This document shows, piece after piece, positions 10,041 through 21,449 of a DNA stretch of 64,000 nucleotides; within the stretch, counting starts at the first letter, position 1, and each line of letters starts with the position of its first letter. This stretch comes from Papaver somniferum (taxonomy: Eukaryota; Streptophyta; Magnoliopsida; Ranunculales; Papaveraceae): contig NC_039360.1 in the NCBI RefSeq assembly GCF_003573695.1, positions 125,140,336 through 125,204,335 of the forward strand. Reading direction: 5' to 3'. Position numbers and translations under genes: made by a program. Below the pieces are notes generated by a model. It worked only from the letters and a program-made list of their open reading frames with translations. It was not told where the DNA came from and did not search any database.

Positions 10041-10998
10041 CTTCCAACCAATTTCACTTAATTTGATTATTTTTTATTTTTTTTTGAAATAATAATTATA
10101 TAATGGAAATCAATAATATAGAAAGAAAAAAATGATCAACAAAGAACTGTACGTGTCATATTGCGGACCATATTTCTATTGCATAGCAGGTCCCACTTTT
10201 CTAAACACTCATCGCCTCGTTTACCCCTCTCTTTGATGCTCGCAGTTTTTCTGTCTACTCTGCAACACAAAAACCCCAGTCAGTCTAAAGCCTTCTATCT
10301 CAACTCGTGTTATACATCAGTTGGTTATCCACACCGTCGTATTAACTAACTACCAGAATTCACTAAAAGCAATCTCATATAGTACATACCAAGTGATACA
10401 CAAAATACCCTCACAAAAAAAGAAGAAAAATCTCAACTTTTCTTTTTAATATATCCCTTTCATAGATTCTAACAAATAGGTATGTGGGAGATCTTGATTT
10501 CTTAATTGGTTTTGCAATTTGGGGTTAACTTATCTAAAAAATTTTCTCTTTTTTTTTTTTTTTATCATGACAATTGCTCTAGTTTGGTTTGACTTTTTAG
10601 AAAATTTCTGTTTAGTTTTTGTAATTTATGTATAGGCACTGCTTGATTTCTGTGATTTTTCATGTTTTTAGTGTATAATCTGATATGGGCTTTTCATTTT
10701 ATATCTCACCATATTATTTTTAGTCACTGGGTTGTGGAGAAATTTTCATGTTTGCAATAATATCTCATTTCTAGCTTGGGTTTTGCAGAAAATACATGGT
10801 TAAATTTAGTTCGTTTTTCTTGATTTGATCTATAATTTGGACAATATATCTTGGGTTTGATGAAGAATTTTGATTTTCTGACAGTAAATGATATTCCATT
10901 GCTGTTTGAAGTGAGGACATTCATGAATGGTCAGCAGTGAGTAATGCTTTTGGTTGAGGTATCTGTGACAATTTTATCACCAATGGTTATAGATTAAT
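10041..10998 (+). promoter_or_regulatory. Promoter and untranslated leader of the WD40 gene
   Basis: This stretch has no other gene. A likely 5' untranslated exon ends near 10479 at a donor-like AATAG|GTATGTGG. It is followed by a T-rich intron-like stretch with possible acceptors near 10788 and 10936, before the coding ATG at 10999. No clear TATA box is seen. Confidence 0.4.
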
Positions 10999-13900
10999 AT
11001 GTATGAAATAGATAGTGATACCGAATTCGATGAAATGGGTTATACAATGAGTAAACTAGAAATAGATTCGGAATTATGTGATGGTTCTATGAAGAATGGA
11101 AATGGAGCTTCCGGCAGTAGGAAACAGAAAGGAAAGTGTAATTCCCTGGATGGTGATGAATTTGCTCAGCTTACTAAGATGAGAACGGAACCGAATGAAC
11201 GTCTTAGTAAGATTGGTCCTGGCAAGCGTGAATTGCCTGTTTCGATGGTTAAGTTGTTGGCTGGGCGAGAAGGTAACTTTACAGGAAGAGGGAAATTTTC
11301 TTCGGCGGATTGTTGTCATGTTCTCAGTAGATATTTGCCTGTTAGTGGACCTTATAGAATTGATAAGATGGATAGCCGAGCTTATGTTTCTCAGTTTTCG
11401 GCTGATGGTTCGCTTTTTGTTGCTGGGTTTCAGGTATTGCATTGCTTTCTTCAAGTTTACTTTGTGTATACTTTACATAGAAATGTATGACCAGCTGAAT
11501 CTGAAAGTGTTGTTTACTGCAACTGACTAACTGGTTAACTTGAAATAGGGAAGTCACATTCGAATATATGATGTCGAGAATGGGTGGAGAGTTCATAAGG
11601 ATATCCATGCTAGAAGCTTGCGTTGGACTATCACTGATACATCCCTGTCACCGGATCAACAGTATCTTGTAAGTTCCTATTGATTGCTGACGGTACTGTG
11701 TATGTTATGGAACATGATGGGGTAGTCATTGTTATCTAGTAGTCTCATTTATCCATTTGTTACTTTGGTTGCAGGTTTATGCCAGTATGTCACCAATAGT
11801 CCATATTGTTAATATCAGATCTGGTGGGAAACAGTCGCGTGCAAATGTTACTGTAAGTGCTTCAACTAACACTAATTATCTGCGCATTTGGGGTGTGATC
11901 TATTATAAGACATGCAAGTAACATTTTATTGGATTTAGAAACTCCCATGGCTACGTGTTTGTGTGATCAATCAACTTATTAGATGAGGATAGAATATTAA
12001 GAGGAGCCGGGCACCCAATTTCGCAAGATTCCAAACTGAGAGACCAACTGGTTGGAGTGGTTCTAATTATGCAACAATGATCTCATTCTTATTCAATAAT
12101 CAACTTCTTTCTTCTCTCTTCCTTTTGGCGTGTCCGTAGTTTACTTACTTTAGAGGATTAGTGATTAGCTTCATAGTTCATTTCTTATAGCTGTCATGAA
12201 AATCACAGTGTTTATTTTGAAAGGATCGGGTTTATCTTTCTAAGTAATGTTTCACATGGAAGCTCTTCTTAATGCAGGATATTCACGAAGGTCTAGATTT
12301 CTCTGTTAACGATGACGGGGAAGAGGACTCTTTTGGGATATTCTCTGTCAAATTCTCCACTGATGGACGAGAATTAGTAGCTGGAAGTAGTGATGATTCG
12401 ATATACGTTTATGATCTTGAAAGGAAAAAGCTTTCTCTGAAAATTGAAGCACACACGGTATGAGAAGCTACCCTGTTCCCAGTTGAATTGAATCCTCTTT
12501 AGTAAAAGTCCTTTTGATATATTGACTTAAATTTATACGGGTCAAATTGCAGAAAACTTCTTGTAAGTGCTTGATGAGCGTTTTCTCTTTGACCAAATTC
12601 AAATGTTTCTTGTCTATATTCTTAGGGAATTTCGATTGTTGTTGATGTACATCATTTCAAAATCTTCAGTTACTCTGAAGTTAAGAGTGAAGTCCGCCTG
12701 GTAACCTGTGAAAGGCCAGTATAAATTTACTAAGATCTTCTTTTCTGCTGTAACAGTCTGATGTTAACACGGTATGTTTTGCTGATGAATCTGGTCATCT
12801 CATATATTCGGGGAGTGATGATAATCTTTGCAAGGTAACCGTTAGATTTCTCATACATATTTTGCCCTCCACGAAACAGACCAAGTTTTTATTCATGATT
12901 TCGGCAAGTTTTTTTTTGGGAAGTGAACTCTAAAACTTACAAAAATGCCAAAAAGAAAAGAATACATACATAGAAAAATTACCTAGAAGAAGTTGTTATT
13001 CTGTAATAGGGGATAACAAGTTAATGAGAAATAATAATTTCATTTTGTTGGTAAATTTCTGTTTTTCTTTAGGCGTGGGTGGGATAGGCATAATTTCTGA
13101 GAAAGATTCATTTCTTTTGTGTTGGTGAATTTATGTTTTCTTCAGGTGTGGGATAGACGTTGCTTCAAGGCAGAAGGAAAGGCAGCAGGTATCCTTGTGG
13201 GACATCTAGAAGGCATTACATTCCTCGACAGTCGTGGGGATGGACGCTATTTTATTTCAAATGGGAAAGATCAAACCATCAAACTTTGGGATATCAGAAA
13301 AATGTCCTCAAATGTTAATTGGTATGCATACTTCACCTGATTTGTCCATGTCACTCTCCTCACTTTATTTTCTTAAATCAAACGTATAAGTCATGATTAT
13401 CCGATTTTCACCTATTTCAATATCTTGCACTTGACTAAAGACTAATGGTGACCAAGCACTATTATAGGAAATAGGAATTACCTTAGGAGACTCGTTCTCT
13501 TAAATGGTGATTCTTTCACTGTTCTCCATTACTGACTGAGTAACAGATGTAGCTTTCTCGAACTTTTATCATGAGTGTGATTTGACCTTCGAACTATATG
13601 CTTATTTCCCTGGTTCAAGTATACACTAATGAAACATTTAAGGCATGCCACGGGCAGAAATGTTTTCCAAAATTACCGATTATTGGGTCAGGGGAATTGG
13701 TTTATACATTTCGTTTTCATTATCGAAGGGAAATTTATCTTCCTATGTTGCATGATTTAGTTATTCGACACGGTACCTTTTGTCAATTGTGTTGCCTATT
13801 TGTATATACATAGTTTTGGTCAAGGCTGCAGATATGGTCTGCTTATGTGTGCATGTCTTTCATGTATAGCTCGTATCGTTAATGATATTACTTTTAGTCA

Positions 13901-14849
13901 GCGTATTGGCTCATCTTTATTTGTAGTTGTTAATTTGTAATCAGCATGGTCGTGAAAATGCCGAGTTATGAACCATATGAACCTAACTCGACAGTTCCTT
14001 TGACCAGTGATTCGGGCCTGAGTTTTTCAAAGTAGGTTCTATTAAGGTTCATAGGTTTGTCAAGTGCCATCTGACTGTCGTTGCATCCTTCTATATATTT
14101 TCTTTCTTCAGCCACGGTAGATTGAAAAACTACGATTGGGATTACCGATGGATGGAATATCCAGCACGTGCAAGAAAATCAAGGCATCCATATGATCAGT
14201 CATTGTCTACATACAAGGGTCATTCGGTTTTGCGTACTCTTATCCGTTGCTACTTCTCTCCCGTTCACAGGTACACACTTTTATAACTCACAACTCCAGT
14301 GAACAATTTGACTCTCATTAAATACTGGAGTTCTATCCTAATCAACTTGGCTTGCTGAAATCACCCGAACTAGAAACCTGCTATGTACTGTGAAAACCTC
14401 TCAAAGTTTCTGGTAAAAGACTGTAATTTTCTTTAGTTAGTATGAATTTTGATGTTTGTCTTGTTGCAGCACTGGACAGAAGTACATATACACTGGATCT
14501 AATGACTCGTCTGTTTATATTTATGATGTGGTGAGCAACCAAGCTTTTTCAGTCACCACTATTTTGTTTTGTCATTCATGGTAGAAATTATGCTAGAGGA
14601 ATAACTACTGCTGCCGTGCTAATGTAAGAAAGTATTGATGGTGGTTCATGTCTATAGGTAAGTGGATCCCAAGTTGCGAAACTTCAAAATCATGCAACAA
14701 CAGTGAGAGATTGCAACTGGCATCCTTATTATCCAATGCTCGTCAGTTCCTCTTGGGATGGGGTCATTGCTAGAAGTGAATTCCCTGGGAATGCAGTAAA
14801 CCCAACACCGCTTCCGCGAAAAAGAAGCAGACTACTCCCAATATATTGA
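10999..14849 (+). CDS. LEC14B: LEC14B/DCAF11-like WD40 protein, nine coding exons
   Basis: Exons are 10999-11433, 11549-11668, 11775-11852, 12278-12457, 12757-12834, 13146-13321, 14112-14270, 14470-14530 and 14658-14849. All introns are GT-AG. The joined frame is 1479 nt, giving 492 residues with no internal stop. An acidic N-terminus (MYEIDSDTEFDEMGY) leads into seven-bladed WD40-type repeats: VSQFSADGSLFVAG, VKFSTDGRELVAGSSDDSIY, VCFADESGHLIYSGSDDNLC, a VWDRRCF linker, DGRYFISNGKDQTIKLWDIR, KYIYTGSNDSSVYIYDV and VRDCNWHPYYPMLVSSSWDG. The WDRR/WDIR ends fit DWD-box proteins. By family knowledge these are substrate receptors for CUL4-DDB1 ubiquitin ligases (DCAF11/WDR23; LEC14B was named from Lithospermum). 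The first ATG of the open frame was chosen because it gives the family N-terminus. Length is normal and the gene looks intact. The 3' end faces the coiled-coil gene. Confidence 0.92.
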
Positions 14850-15518
14850 GAAGATGTGATATAGCTGGTCCGTGTTGTTTAGGGTCAGATTAAAAGCGAC
14901 AATGTTACAAAGGATATATAAGGTTACTGAGATCGTAAGACGATTCTTTTTTTTTTCTTCCTTTCAACTCGTCTTTAAGAAGTTGAGCTCTTCATCAAAG
15001 AGCAACGAACATATGTTTGTATCTGCTGTATCCTATCTATCTCTCCATTCTGTATATAATCATCTTACTCTTGCAAGTTTTAAGTAATAAATGAGTGGAA
15101 TGCACTTCCTTGTAATTGAGTGTTGACATTCGCAAGTGTGTAGGCATTGTGCATGGTAGTTTTGGATGCTTCACTGTGCAAAGCACAATGAAATTAGCAT
15201 TGGACGAACTTTATCACTGCAGAGTATGTGAAAGCAAGATAAGAGAAAGTGGTTTCACATTTCTTCTCAATAATCTGAAACAGTTGTCTCCATAAAAATG
15301 GAGCTTCTTCGCATTATTTCTTATTTACATTAGCAGTTACTACATAACCTTCCAAAACGGAGAGCTGCTTGATCCAAAAAAAAATAATTCTTGCCAGTCG
15401 GGCAATGGTAGAACAGATAACGCTGTTAGTAAATTATAAATGACCACCTCCCATCACGCACAGAAATCATCCAAACGTACAGAGAACCAACCACCTCGCC
15501 CGATTCCCGGTTTACAGA
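14850..15518. other. 3' flank of the WD40 gene
   Basis: This should contain the 3' untranslated region. A possible polyadenylation signal is AGTAATAAATGAG near 15085-15097, about 240 bp after the stop codon. The rest, to about 15518, has no recognisable feature. Confidence 0.45.
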
Positions 15519-16300
15519 CTCTTTTTGCCATACCTTGAAACAAATTATAAAGAGAAATGAATTGAATAGTGAAATTAATGCAAATGAGATTAACACTAAA
15601 ATCATTCAGAGGAAAACAACTATAATAAGGGTTTCAAAAGAAAGATAACATTGTTAACAGTTAACTTCATAAGGATTTCAGTCGACATGAACTAACTTTT
15701 AGTGCATTTCTCTTTATGCAATACCTTGAAACTGATTATAGAGAAATGAAAGGAAGAGTGAAATCAATGCAAATTGGATTAACACCACATTTATTATGCA
15801 CAAAGAAACAGTAACTAATGCAAATTGGATTATCACTACATTCATTCACAGGGAAACAGTAGCTATTAGAGATTGACATCGTAAGTATTTCAGTTTGAGG
15901 ACTCTTTTTGCCATACAAATTATAGAGAGAAATGGATGGAAGAGTGATATTCATGCAAATGAGATTAACACTAAACTCGTTCACAGGAAAAAAACAAGTA
16001 GAGACTCAAAAGAAAGTTTCACACTGTTATTGAAGATAAAACAACACTTGCCATCCTAAGGATTTCAGTGTACGGACTCTTTTTGCCATACCTTTATACA
16101 AACTATAGAGAGAAAGGATTTCAGTGTACGGACTCTTTTTGCCATACCTTTATACAAATTATAGAGAGAATGGATGGTAGAATGATATTCATGCAATGAG
16201 ATTAACACTACATTCATTCACAGGAAAAACACAGCTAGTAAAGATTCAAAAAGAAAGATAACATTGTTATTGAAGATAAAATAACAGTTAACATCATAAG
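15519..16300. repeat. Degenerate tandem satellite between convergent genes
   Basis: A unit of roughly 170-190 bp recurs four to five times. It contains CTCTTTTTGCCATACC, AATTATAGAGAGAAATG, ATTCATGCAAATGAGATTAA, CATTCACAGGAAAAACA and AAGGATTTCAGT. Copies start near 15519, 15705, 15897, 16072 and 16129. The last two include a nearly exact 57-bp local duplication (16058 and 16115). Small open frames across it are repeat translations. Confidence 0.75.
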
Positions 16301-16433
16301 GATTTCAGTCAAAAGACAGACATCAACGTGAACTAACAAAATAAGCAAGACATAAGACAACAGATATTTGCTGTTATTGGTAGGAACATGCGTCACAACT
16401 GTTGCGCTAAACTTAGTAAACAAGATGAGCAAT

Positions 16434-19304
16434 TTACCGTCCTCTTGCAATGTAAGTCGCAGATGCTGCAGCAAAGATAGTGGTCGCAGAAGATACCAAT
16501 GCCCAAATGTTAGAACTCTTCGTAGCAGACTTCTTCAGGTTCTCAATCTGTTGAGTCATTTCTTCCAGTTTCTTATCCTTACTCTTGAAAGCCTTTCTGA
16601 TACTTTCCAACTCAGATGCAAATGGTCGGATATCTTTCTCGATTTTCTTCATATCAATATCAATATCAGATTCCACAGTTAATTCCCTCTCTTCATCTTC
16701 AGCCCCGCACATTACTTCCGCAGCATCCTTCAACATCAACAAAGCCTTCTCAGCATTCATTTGAGCAGACTTCATCTTTGAAGTCAAACTTTGGTTTCCC
16801 TTTTCAACTTCATCCAATTTCTTCTCTAGTAATGACTTCTCTTTAATCAACATTTCTGATCGAGTTTCCAACTTCTTCATTTCAACAGAAAGCGAACCCG
16901 TTCCTTTCTTTTGCTTCTCAATCTCCTTCGCTGTATCATCCATACTCCTTTGCAATTCCTTCGCTTTCAAACTCAAACTCGACTCTTCCTTTTTCTTCAA
17001 CTCAAGTTCCTTCACTGTATCATCCATACTCTTTTGCAATTCCTTCACTTTCAAACTCAATCTCGACTCTTCCTTTTTCTTCAACTCAAGTTCCTTCTGA
17101 ATTTCACTCTTCTCAGCAGCAACCTTATTGAGATTACCATTCAAGGACCCAACCTCTGACTTCAGATGCTTGTTAGCCTCCATTTGATCTTTGTAAGACT
17201 TCTCAAGCTGAGAAACTGACATTTCAAACGCACCCAATTCATTCCGAAGCTCTTCAACCTCACTTTCCATCTTCATCTTAGTTCTCTCAATTACATTTTT
17301 CTCTTCAACAATTTCCTTCACTTTCTTTCTTTCCGAATCCAATTCCACTTTCAACAGTTGTTGTTTCTCTAAAGCTTCAGTATAGCCTTTCTCCATTTCA
17401 TCAACCTTCTTTCGCAAAAGCGCATCGTTCTTATCCTTCGAAGCTATAGTAGCTCCAAGCTGCTCAACATACTTAGACATATCAGCTACTTTCAATAACT
17501 GATCGGCCCTGTTATTTTCAATCTTGTTCTTCTCCGCAACAATTTCTTCCTTCTCTCGCTTCAATTCCTCGACCATCTTCCCCGAATCAACCAATTTCTG
17601 CTCAATCAAACCTTTCTCACCCAATAAACCTTCAAATGCTTCATCCCTTTCCTTCTTTTCTTCTGAAGCTTTCTTTCTCAACATCTTATCATTCTTCTCC
17701 AACGAAGCAACAGTTGCAACAAGCTGCTCAACATACTTCTCCATATCAGCTACTTTCAGCAACTGATCCGCCCTGTTCTTCTCAATCTTATTCTTCTCTA
17801 CAGCAATTTCTTCCTTCTCTCGTTTCAATTCCTCGACCATCTTCCCTGAATCAACCAACTTCTGTTCAATCAAACCTTTCTCACCCAATAAACTTTCAAA
17901 TGCTTCGTCCCTTTCCCTCTTTTCTTCCGCGACTTTCTTTTTCAGCATCTTATCATTCTTCTCCAATGAAGCAATCGTTGCAACAAGCTCCTGAACATGT
18001 TTCTCCAAATCATTAATTTTCTCCAACTGGTAAACTCTGTTCTTCTCAATATTCTCTTTCTGCAATACAACCCCTTCCTTCTCTTGCTTCAAATCATCAC
18101 ACGCTTTCAAAGACTGGGCCAACTTCTTCTCAACCGAATTCTTCTCGCTTTTCACAGATTCTAGAGTTTTCTCAATATCTTTCTTTCCTTCAACAAGCTT
18201 TTCATTCGCCATTTCCACCTCACTGAGTTTCTTCTGAATCAACAGTTCCTTCTTCTCGAACTCGCTGATTTTGGCTTTCAGATTCTCGGACTCTTTAGCC
18301 TGAACGTCGAGTTTCTCCTGAAGCAACACTTCATTCTTCTCTGACTCGCTGATTTTCACTTTCAGATTGTTTGATTCTTTGTCCTGAACGTCGAGTTTCT
18401 TCTGAAGCGATAGTTCGTTCTTCTCTAAACCGCTGATTTTTGCTTTCAGATTATTCGATTCTTTGTCCTGAACGTCGAGTTTCTCCAGCAACAACACTTC
18501 GCTCTTCTCTAACTCGCTGATTTTTGATTTCAGATTGTTGGCTTCATTGTCCTGACCGTCGAGTTTCTTCTGCAGCAACAATTCGCTCTTCTCTAACTCG
18601 CCAATTTTCACTTTGAGATTCTTGGATTCTTTGTCCTGAACGTCGAGTTTCTTCTGAAGCAACACTTCATTCTTCTCCAACTCGCTGATTTTCCCATTCA
18701 GATACTTGGATTCCTTAACCTGAACGTCGAGTTTCTTCTGAATCGTTTCCAATTCAGAAACAACTTCTCTGTCACGAACAAGATCTCCATTAAGAAGATC
18801 CACAGATTTCTTCAACTTGTTGATTTCGTCTTGCAACTCAGATTTCTCTTGCACAACACCATTAAACTGCGATTTCAACCGTTCGATTTCATCCAGTTTT
18901 TCGTTCTCCAACTCTTTAATCTTCATCTTCAACTGATCGCCTTCTTTCACTTTCTCTTCCACTTCAAATTTAACCTTCTCTATTTCTTTCTCCATTTCAG
19001 ATTTCACCTCCACCACTTTACCTTCAAGCTCCTTCTTCTCTGTTTCGAACTTCTGAGTCTCAGTCTGAAACCGATTAATCTCAGATTCGAGTTCTACTTT
19101 CGATTTCTGCAATGAATTGATTTGCTCTCTGTTCTCAACTGTTTTTTTCACCAGCATTTCATTTAACGCTTTCAGATTCCTTAGCTTCTCAGCCGGATTT
19201 TCAATCTCTTCCATCGGGATTTTTTTAGGCTTTTCGATTTCTTGTGTCTGTGTTTCAGTTTCAGGATGGTTTTCCTGTTGCTGCGATTGTTTCTTCTTCG
19301 CCAT
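16434..19304 (-). CDS. Long coiled-coil protein with C-terminal membrane tail
   Basis: An uninterrupted 956-codon frame starts at MAKKKQSQQQENHPE and ends in IWALVSSATTIFAAASATYI followed by ARGR. That is a hydrophobic segment at about residues 933-952 with a tiny basic tail, as in tail-anchored proteins. Between lies almost continuous Lys/Glu/Leu heptad sequence with three internally repeated blocks. There are six 28-residue repeats (KLDVQDKESKNLK-ISELEK type, residues about 190-358), nearly three 88-residue repeats (NRADQLLKVADMEKYVEQL... type, about 422-677) and a pair of 28-residue repeats near 750-810 (ELELKKKEES-LSLK-KELQ). No enzymatic motif is present. I infer a tethering or scaffold protein with its rod in the cytosol, anchored in an intracellular membrane; the exact family is not recognised. 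No intron is needed. It is convergent with the WD40 gene. Confidence 0.88.
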   Translation of the reverse strand: MAKKKQSQQQENHPETETQTQEIEKPKKIPMEEIENPAEKLRNLKALNEMLVKKTVENREQINSLQKSKVELESEINRFQTETQKFETEKKELEGKVVEVKSEMEKEIEKVKFEVEEKVKEGDQLKMKIKELENEKLDEIERLKSQFNGVVQEKSELQDEINKLKKSVDLLNGDLVRDREVVSELETIQKKLDVQVKESKYLNGKISELEKNEVLLQKKLDVQDKESKNLKVKIGELEKSELLLQKKLDGQDNEANNLKSKISELEKSEVLLLEKLDVQDKESNNLKAKISGLEKNELSLQKKLDVQDKESNNLKVKISESEKNEVLLQEKLDVQAKESENLKAKISEFEKKELLIQKKLSEVEMANEKLVEGKKDIEKTLESVKSEKNSVEKKLAQSLKACDDLKQEKEGVVLQKENIEKNRVYQLEKINDLEKHVQELVATIASLEKNDKMLKKKVAEEKRERDEAFESLLGEKGLIEQKLVDSGKMVEELKREKEEIAVEKNKIEKNRADQLLKVADMEKYVEQLVATVASLEKNDKMLRKKASEEKKERDEAFEGLLGEKGLIEQKLVDSGKMVEELKREKEEIVAEKNKIENNRADQLLKVADMSKYVEQLGATIASKDKNDALLRKKVDEMEKGYTEALEKQQLLKVELDSERKKVKEIVEEKNVIERTKMKMESEVEELRNELGAFEMSVSQLEKSYKDQMEANKHLKSEVGSLNGNLNKVAAEKSEIQKELELKKKEESRLSLKVKELQKSMDDTVKELELKKKEESSLSLKAKELQRSMDDTAKEIEKQKKGTGSLSVEMKKLETRSEMLIKEKSLLEKKLDEVEKGNQSLTSKMKSAQMNAEKALLMLKDAAEVMCGAEDEERELTVESDIDIDMKKIEKDIRPFASELESIRKAFKSKDKKLEEMTQQIENLKKSATKSSNIWALVSSATTIFAAASATYIARGR

Positions 19305-19430
19305 TGATTTTTTGTTTTGTTTTAGGGTTCAAGATGAAGAGATTGGAGATAAGAGGTTAGGGTTTTTTGTCTAGGGTTTTGGGTGATAAGATTCTTTCCT
19401 ATAAATGAGAGGGAGAGAGAGAGAAAATAA
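19305..19430 (-). promoter_or_regulatory. Leader and core promoter candidate of the coiled-coil gene
   Basis: On the minus strand a CT-repeat (GA on the plus strand, about 19407-19424) precedes ATTTATAGG (19406-19398), about 95 bp before the ATG. Pyrimidine patches and TATA variants of this sort are common in plant core promoters. The leader contains two AACCCTA-type words, which resemble telo-box elements. Confidence 0.4.
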
Positions 19431-20727
19431 GGAAAGGAAATCGTTTTTCAAAATTCAAATTATTTTTGCACATTTTACGAGGATGTGATTTCTGATTTTT
19501 ATAGGGTTTTGAAAAGGTAGATCCGAGTTACTAGGGTACTGTTTGGGGATTTTACAGTTGTTTTGTTCTGCCTACGGTTTTTAAACGTGGGTGGAGATTA
19601 CTTACTCTTTGAGTGTTAATTTATTTGATGCTTTCATTTCAAATGATTAAACGTCGGCTTGTTTAGGTTTTGTGCACCTACTTCAATATAGTGGGTCGTG
19701 GGGTGTTTTTTTGTTTTTTAAGGTGTGAATCAAAAGAAGTGACTAGGACTTTCCTGTTCAAAATGAAATTGTACTCGTCGGTCAGAGCTGGTCAAAAGTT
19801 GGTGATCTGGAGTCCGGTCACGCAACTAATCTTCTTGGTATAAATTAATTATGAAAATCTGTACACGTTAAAAACATTAAGATGATAAAGAAAAAAAGTA
19901 ATCAGTGGAATGGGCCAAATCGCCAGTCAGATGTCGCCCAAACTAATGGTCATATGTTATGGGTTATAAGCGAGGAATGAACCAATATTGCAAGAAAATA
20001 TTCTAAATCCGGTAATGTAGCTTTTGGCAATGTTTTAATAAACATACAAAAATCATATCAGCTGAATATTATGTTCCAAAAGGAAAAATAAAGAAGAACA
20101 TCAATATAAACTCATGATTCATGAACCATTGTGATGCATGTAATAAAATGTCCAAATCCCTAAACCTAACGTTCAAATTCAATTTGGTGGTGCCTCGAAC
20201 ACTATTATATACCTTGAAGTGTCGTTAAACTATCTTATCCGTTACTTTTGTGTTCCATGGCGGAACCAGAGATAAATATTGACCAAAAATACAAAGAATT
20301 TTTGTAAACTTGTAGACTTTAGTAGACTAACTGTTACATTTTAATTTGGCTAAATAACAATTAAGATTTTCGTTAGTACAAAGGTTTTACGATTTAGTCT
20401 CCACTTAGATTATGAAAGAGAAAAATTATTTCTGGTGCAAATATCTTTTTATCGAGAGCTAACAGTCCTGTTGATTAGGAAAGTAACCATTACCTAGTAG
20501 GAAAAATAATATCGTTTTTTTTGTAAACTAAAAATATTATAAAATCTCTAATCCCTAAAATAATTTTTTTCCTACTATTTTTATTTTGCTACAATCACCT
20601 CTTAGAAACAAAGATCCCTCACCGCTATTGTTTCTTCTTCGAAATTGTAAAAGTAAGAAATCATATTTTCAGTGTTCGTCGAGTGAAAAACCAATTTTTC
20701 ACTAAGAGGTCAAGTGAAGCAACCCAG
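19431..20727. other. Intergenic sequence
   Basis: It is AT-rich with no gene, LTR end or clear inverted repeat that I can support. It separates the coiled-coil gene promoter from the LINE insertion. Confidence 0.45.
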
Positions 20728-21449
20728 CTTCTCGCTATATAGAATTCTCAAAAAAATACTCTTCTGGAAGGCTTTGGCGACTGAATCGGCGATTAACTCG
20801 GCGACCGAATCGGCCAATTGAGTTTCAATCTTCTTTGAATCTTTTCTCTTATCTATCAAATTCAATGCTTTACAATGTCCTAAAAAGAATTCATGTCTAG
20901 TCTATATCGCAATTTAAAGTGATGGCTCTTTAATTTTGTTGTTTTCCGTTTTAATTTGAATTGATTTTCACTGTTTTTCTTTTTCTCTTTTCAAGGTGTT
21001 GTTTGGTCATATGGTTAGCACTTAGCAGGTATTGCTAATTGACTACTGATCTTTCTCTATGATATAGATTCCCTTGTAAAGGTTGTTCCTGTCCAAAGGT
21101 TGTTCTCTTTTAAAGGTTGGCCTTTTCAAGGTGATAAGGATGCATTTGTTACATTCCGGCATGACAAAAGACAAAGCGCTTAGGAGACAGATTTTATGGT
21201 TCGACTTTACAAGCAGGATTTATCATTTTGTTTACAGAGATCGAAATCAACTCAACATGATGAATCATCAATTTATTTTTATGATAAGTGGCACTAGTTC
21301 TCTTCAATGCACAACACGTATTCGATCTAAGTCCTATAAGTTATATATAAATAGAGGAGGTTTTAAGTTTAAAGTATACCAGCTTTGGATTTACTACCTT
21401 CTCTTTTTCCTAATCTTCTTTTGTTCACCATGTAAACCAGAAAATCCAT

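Noticed and set aside
16616..17159. Plus-strand ORFs rich in Phe, Leu and Ser opposite the coiled-coil gene
   Set aside because: They are antisense shadows of the Lys/Glu-rich coding sequence (also at 17524-18016 and 18831-19374).
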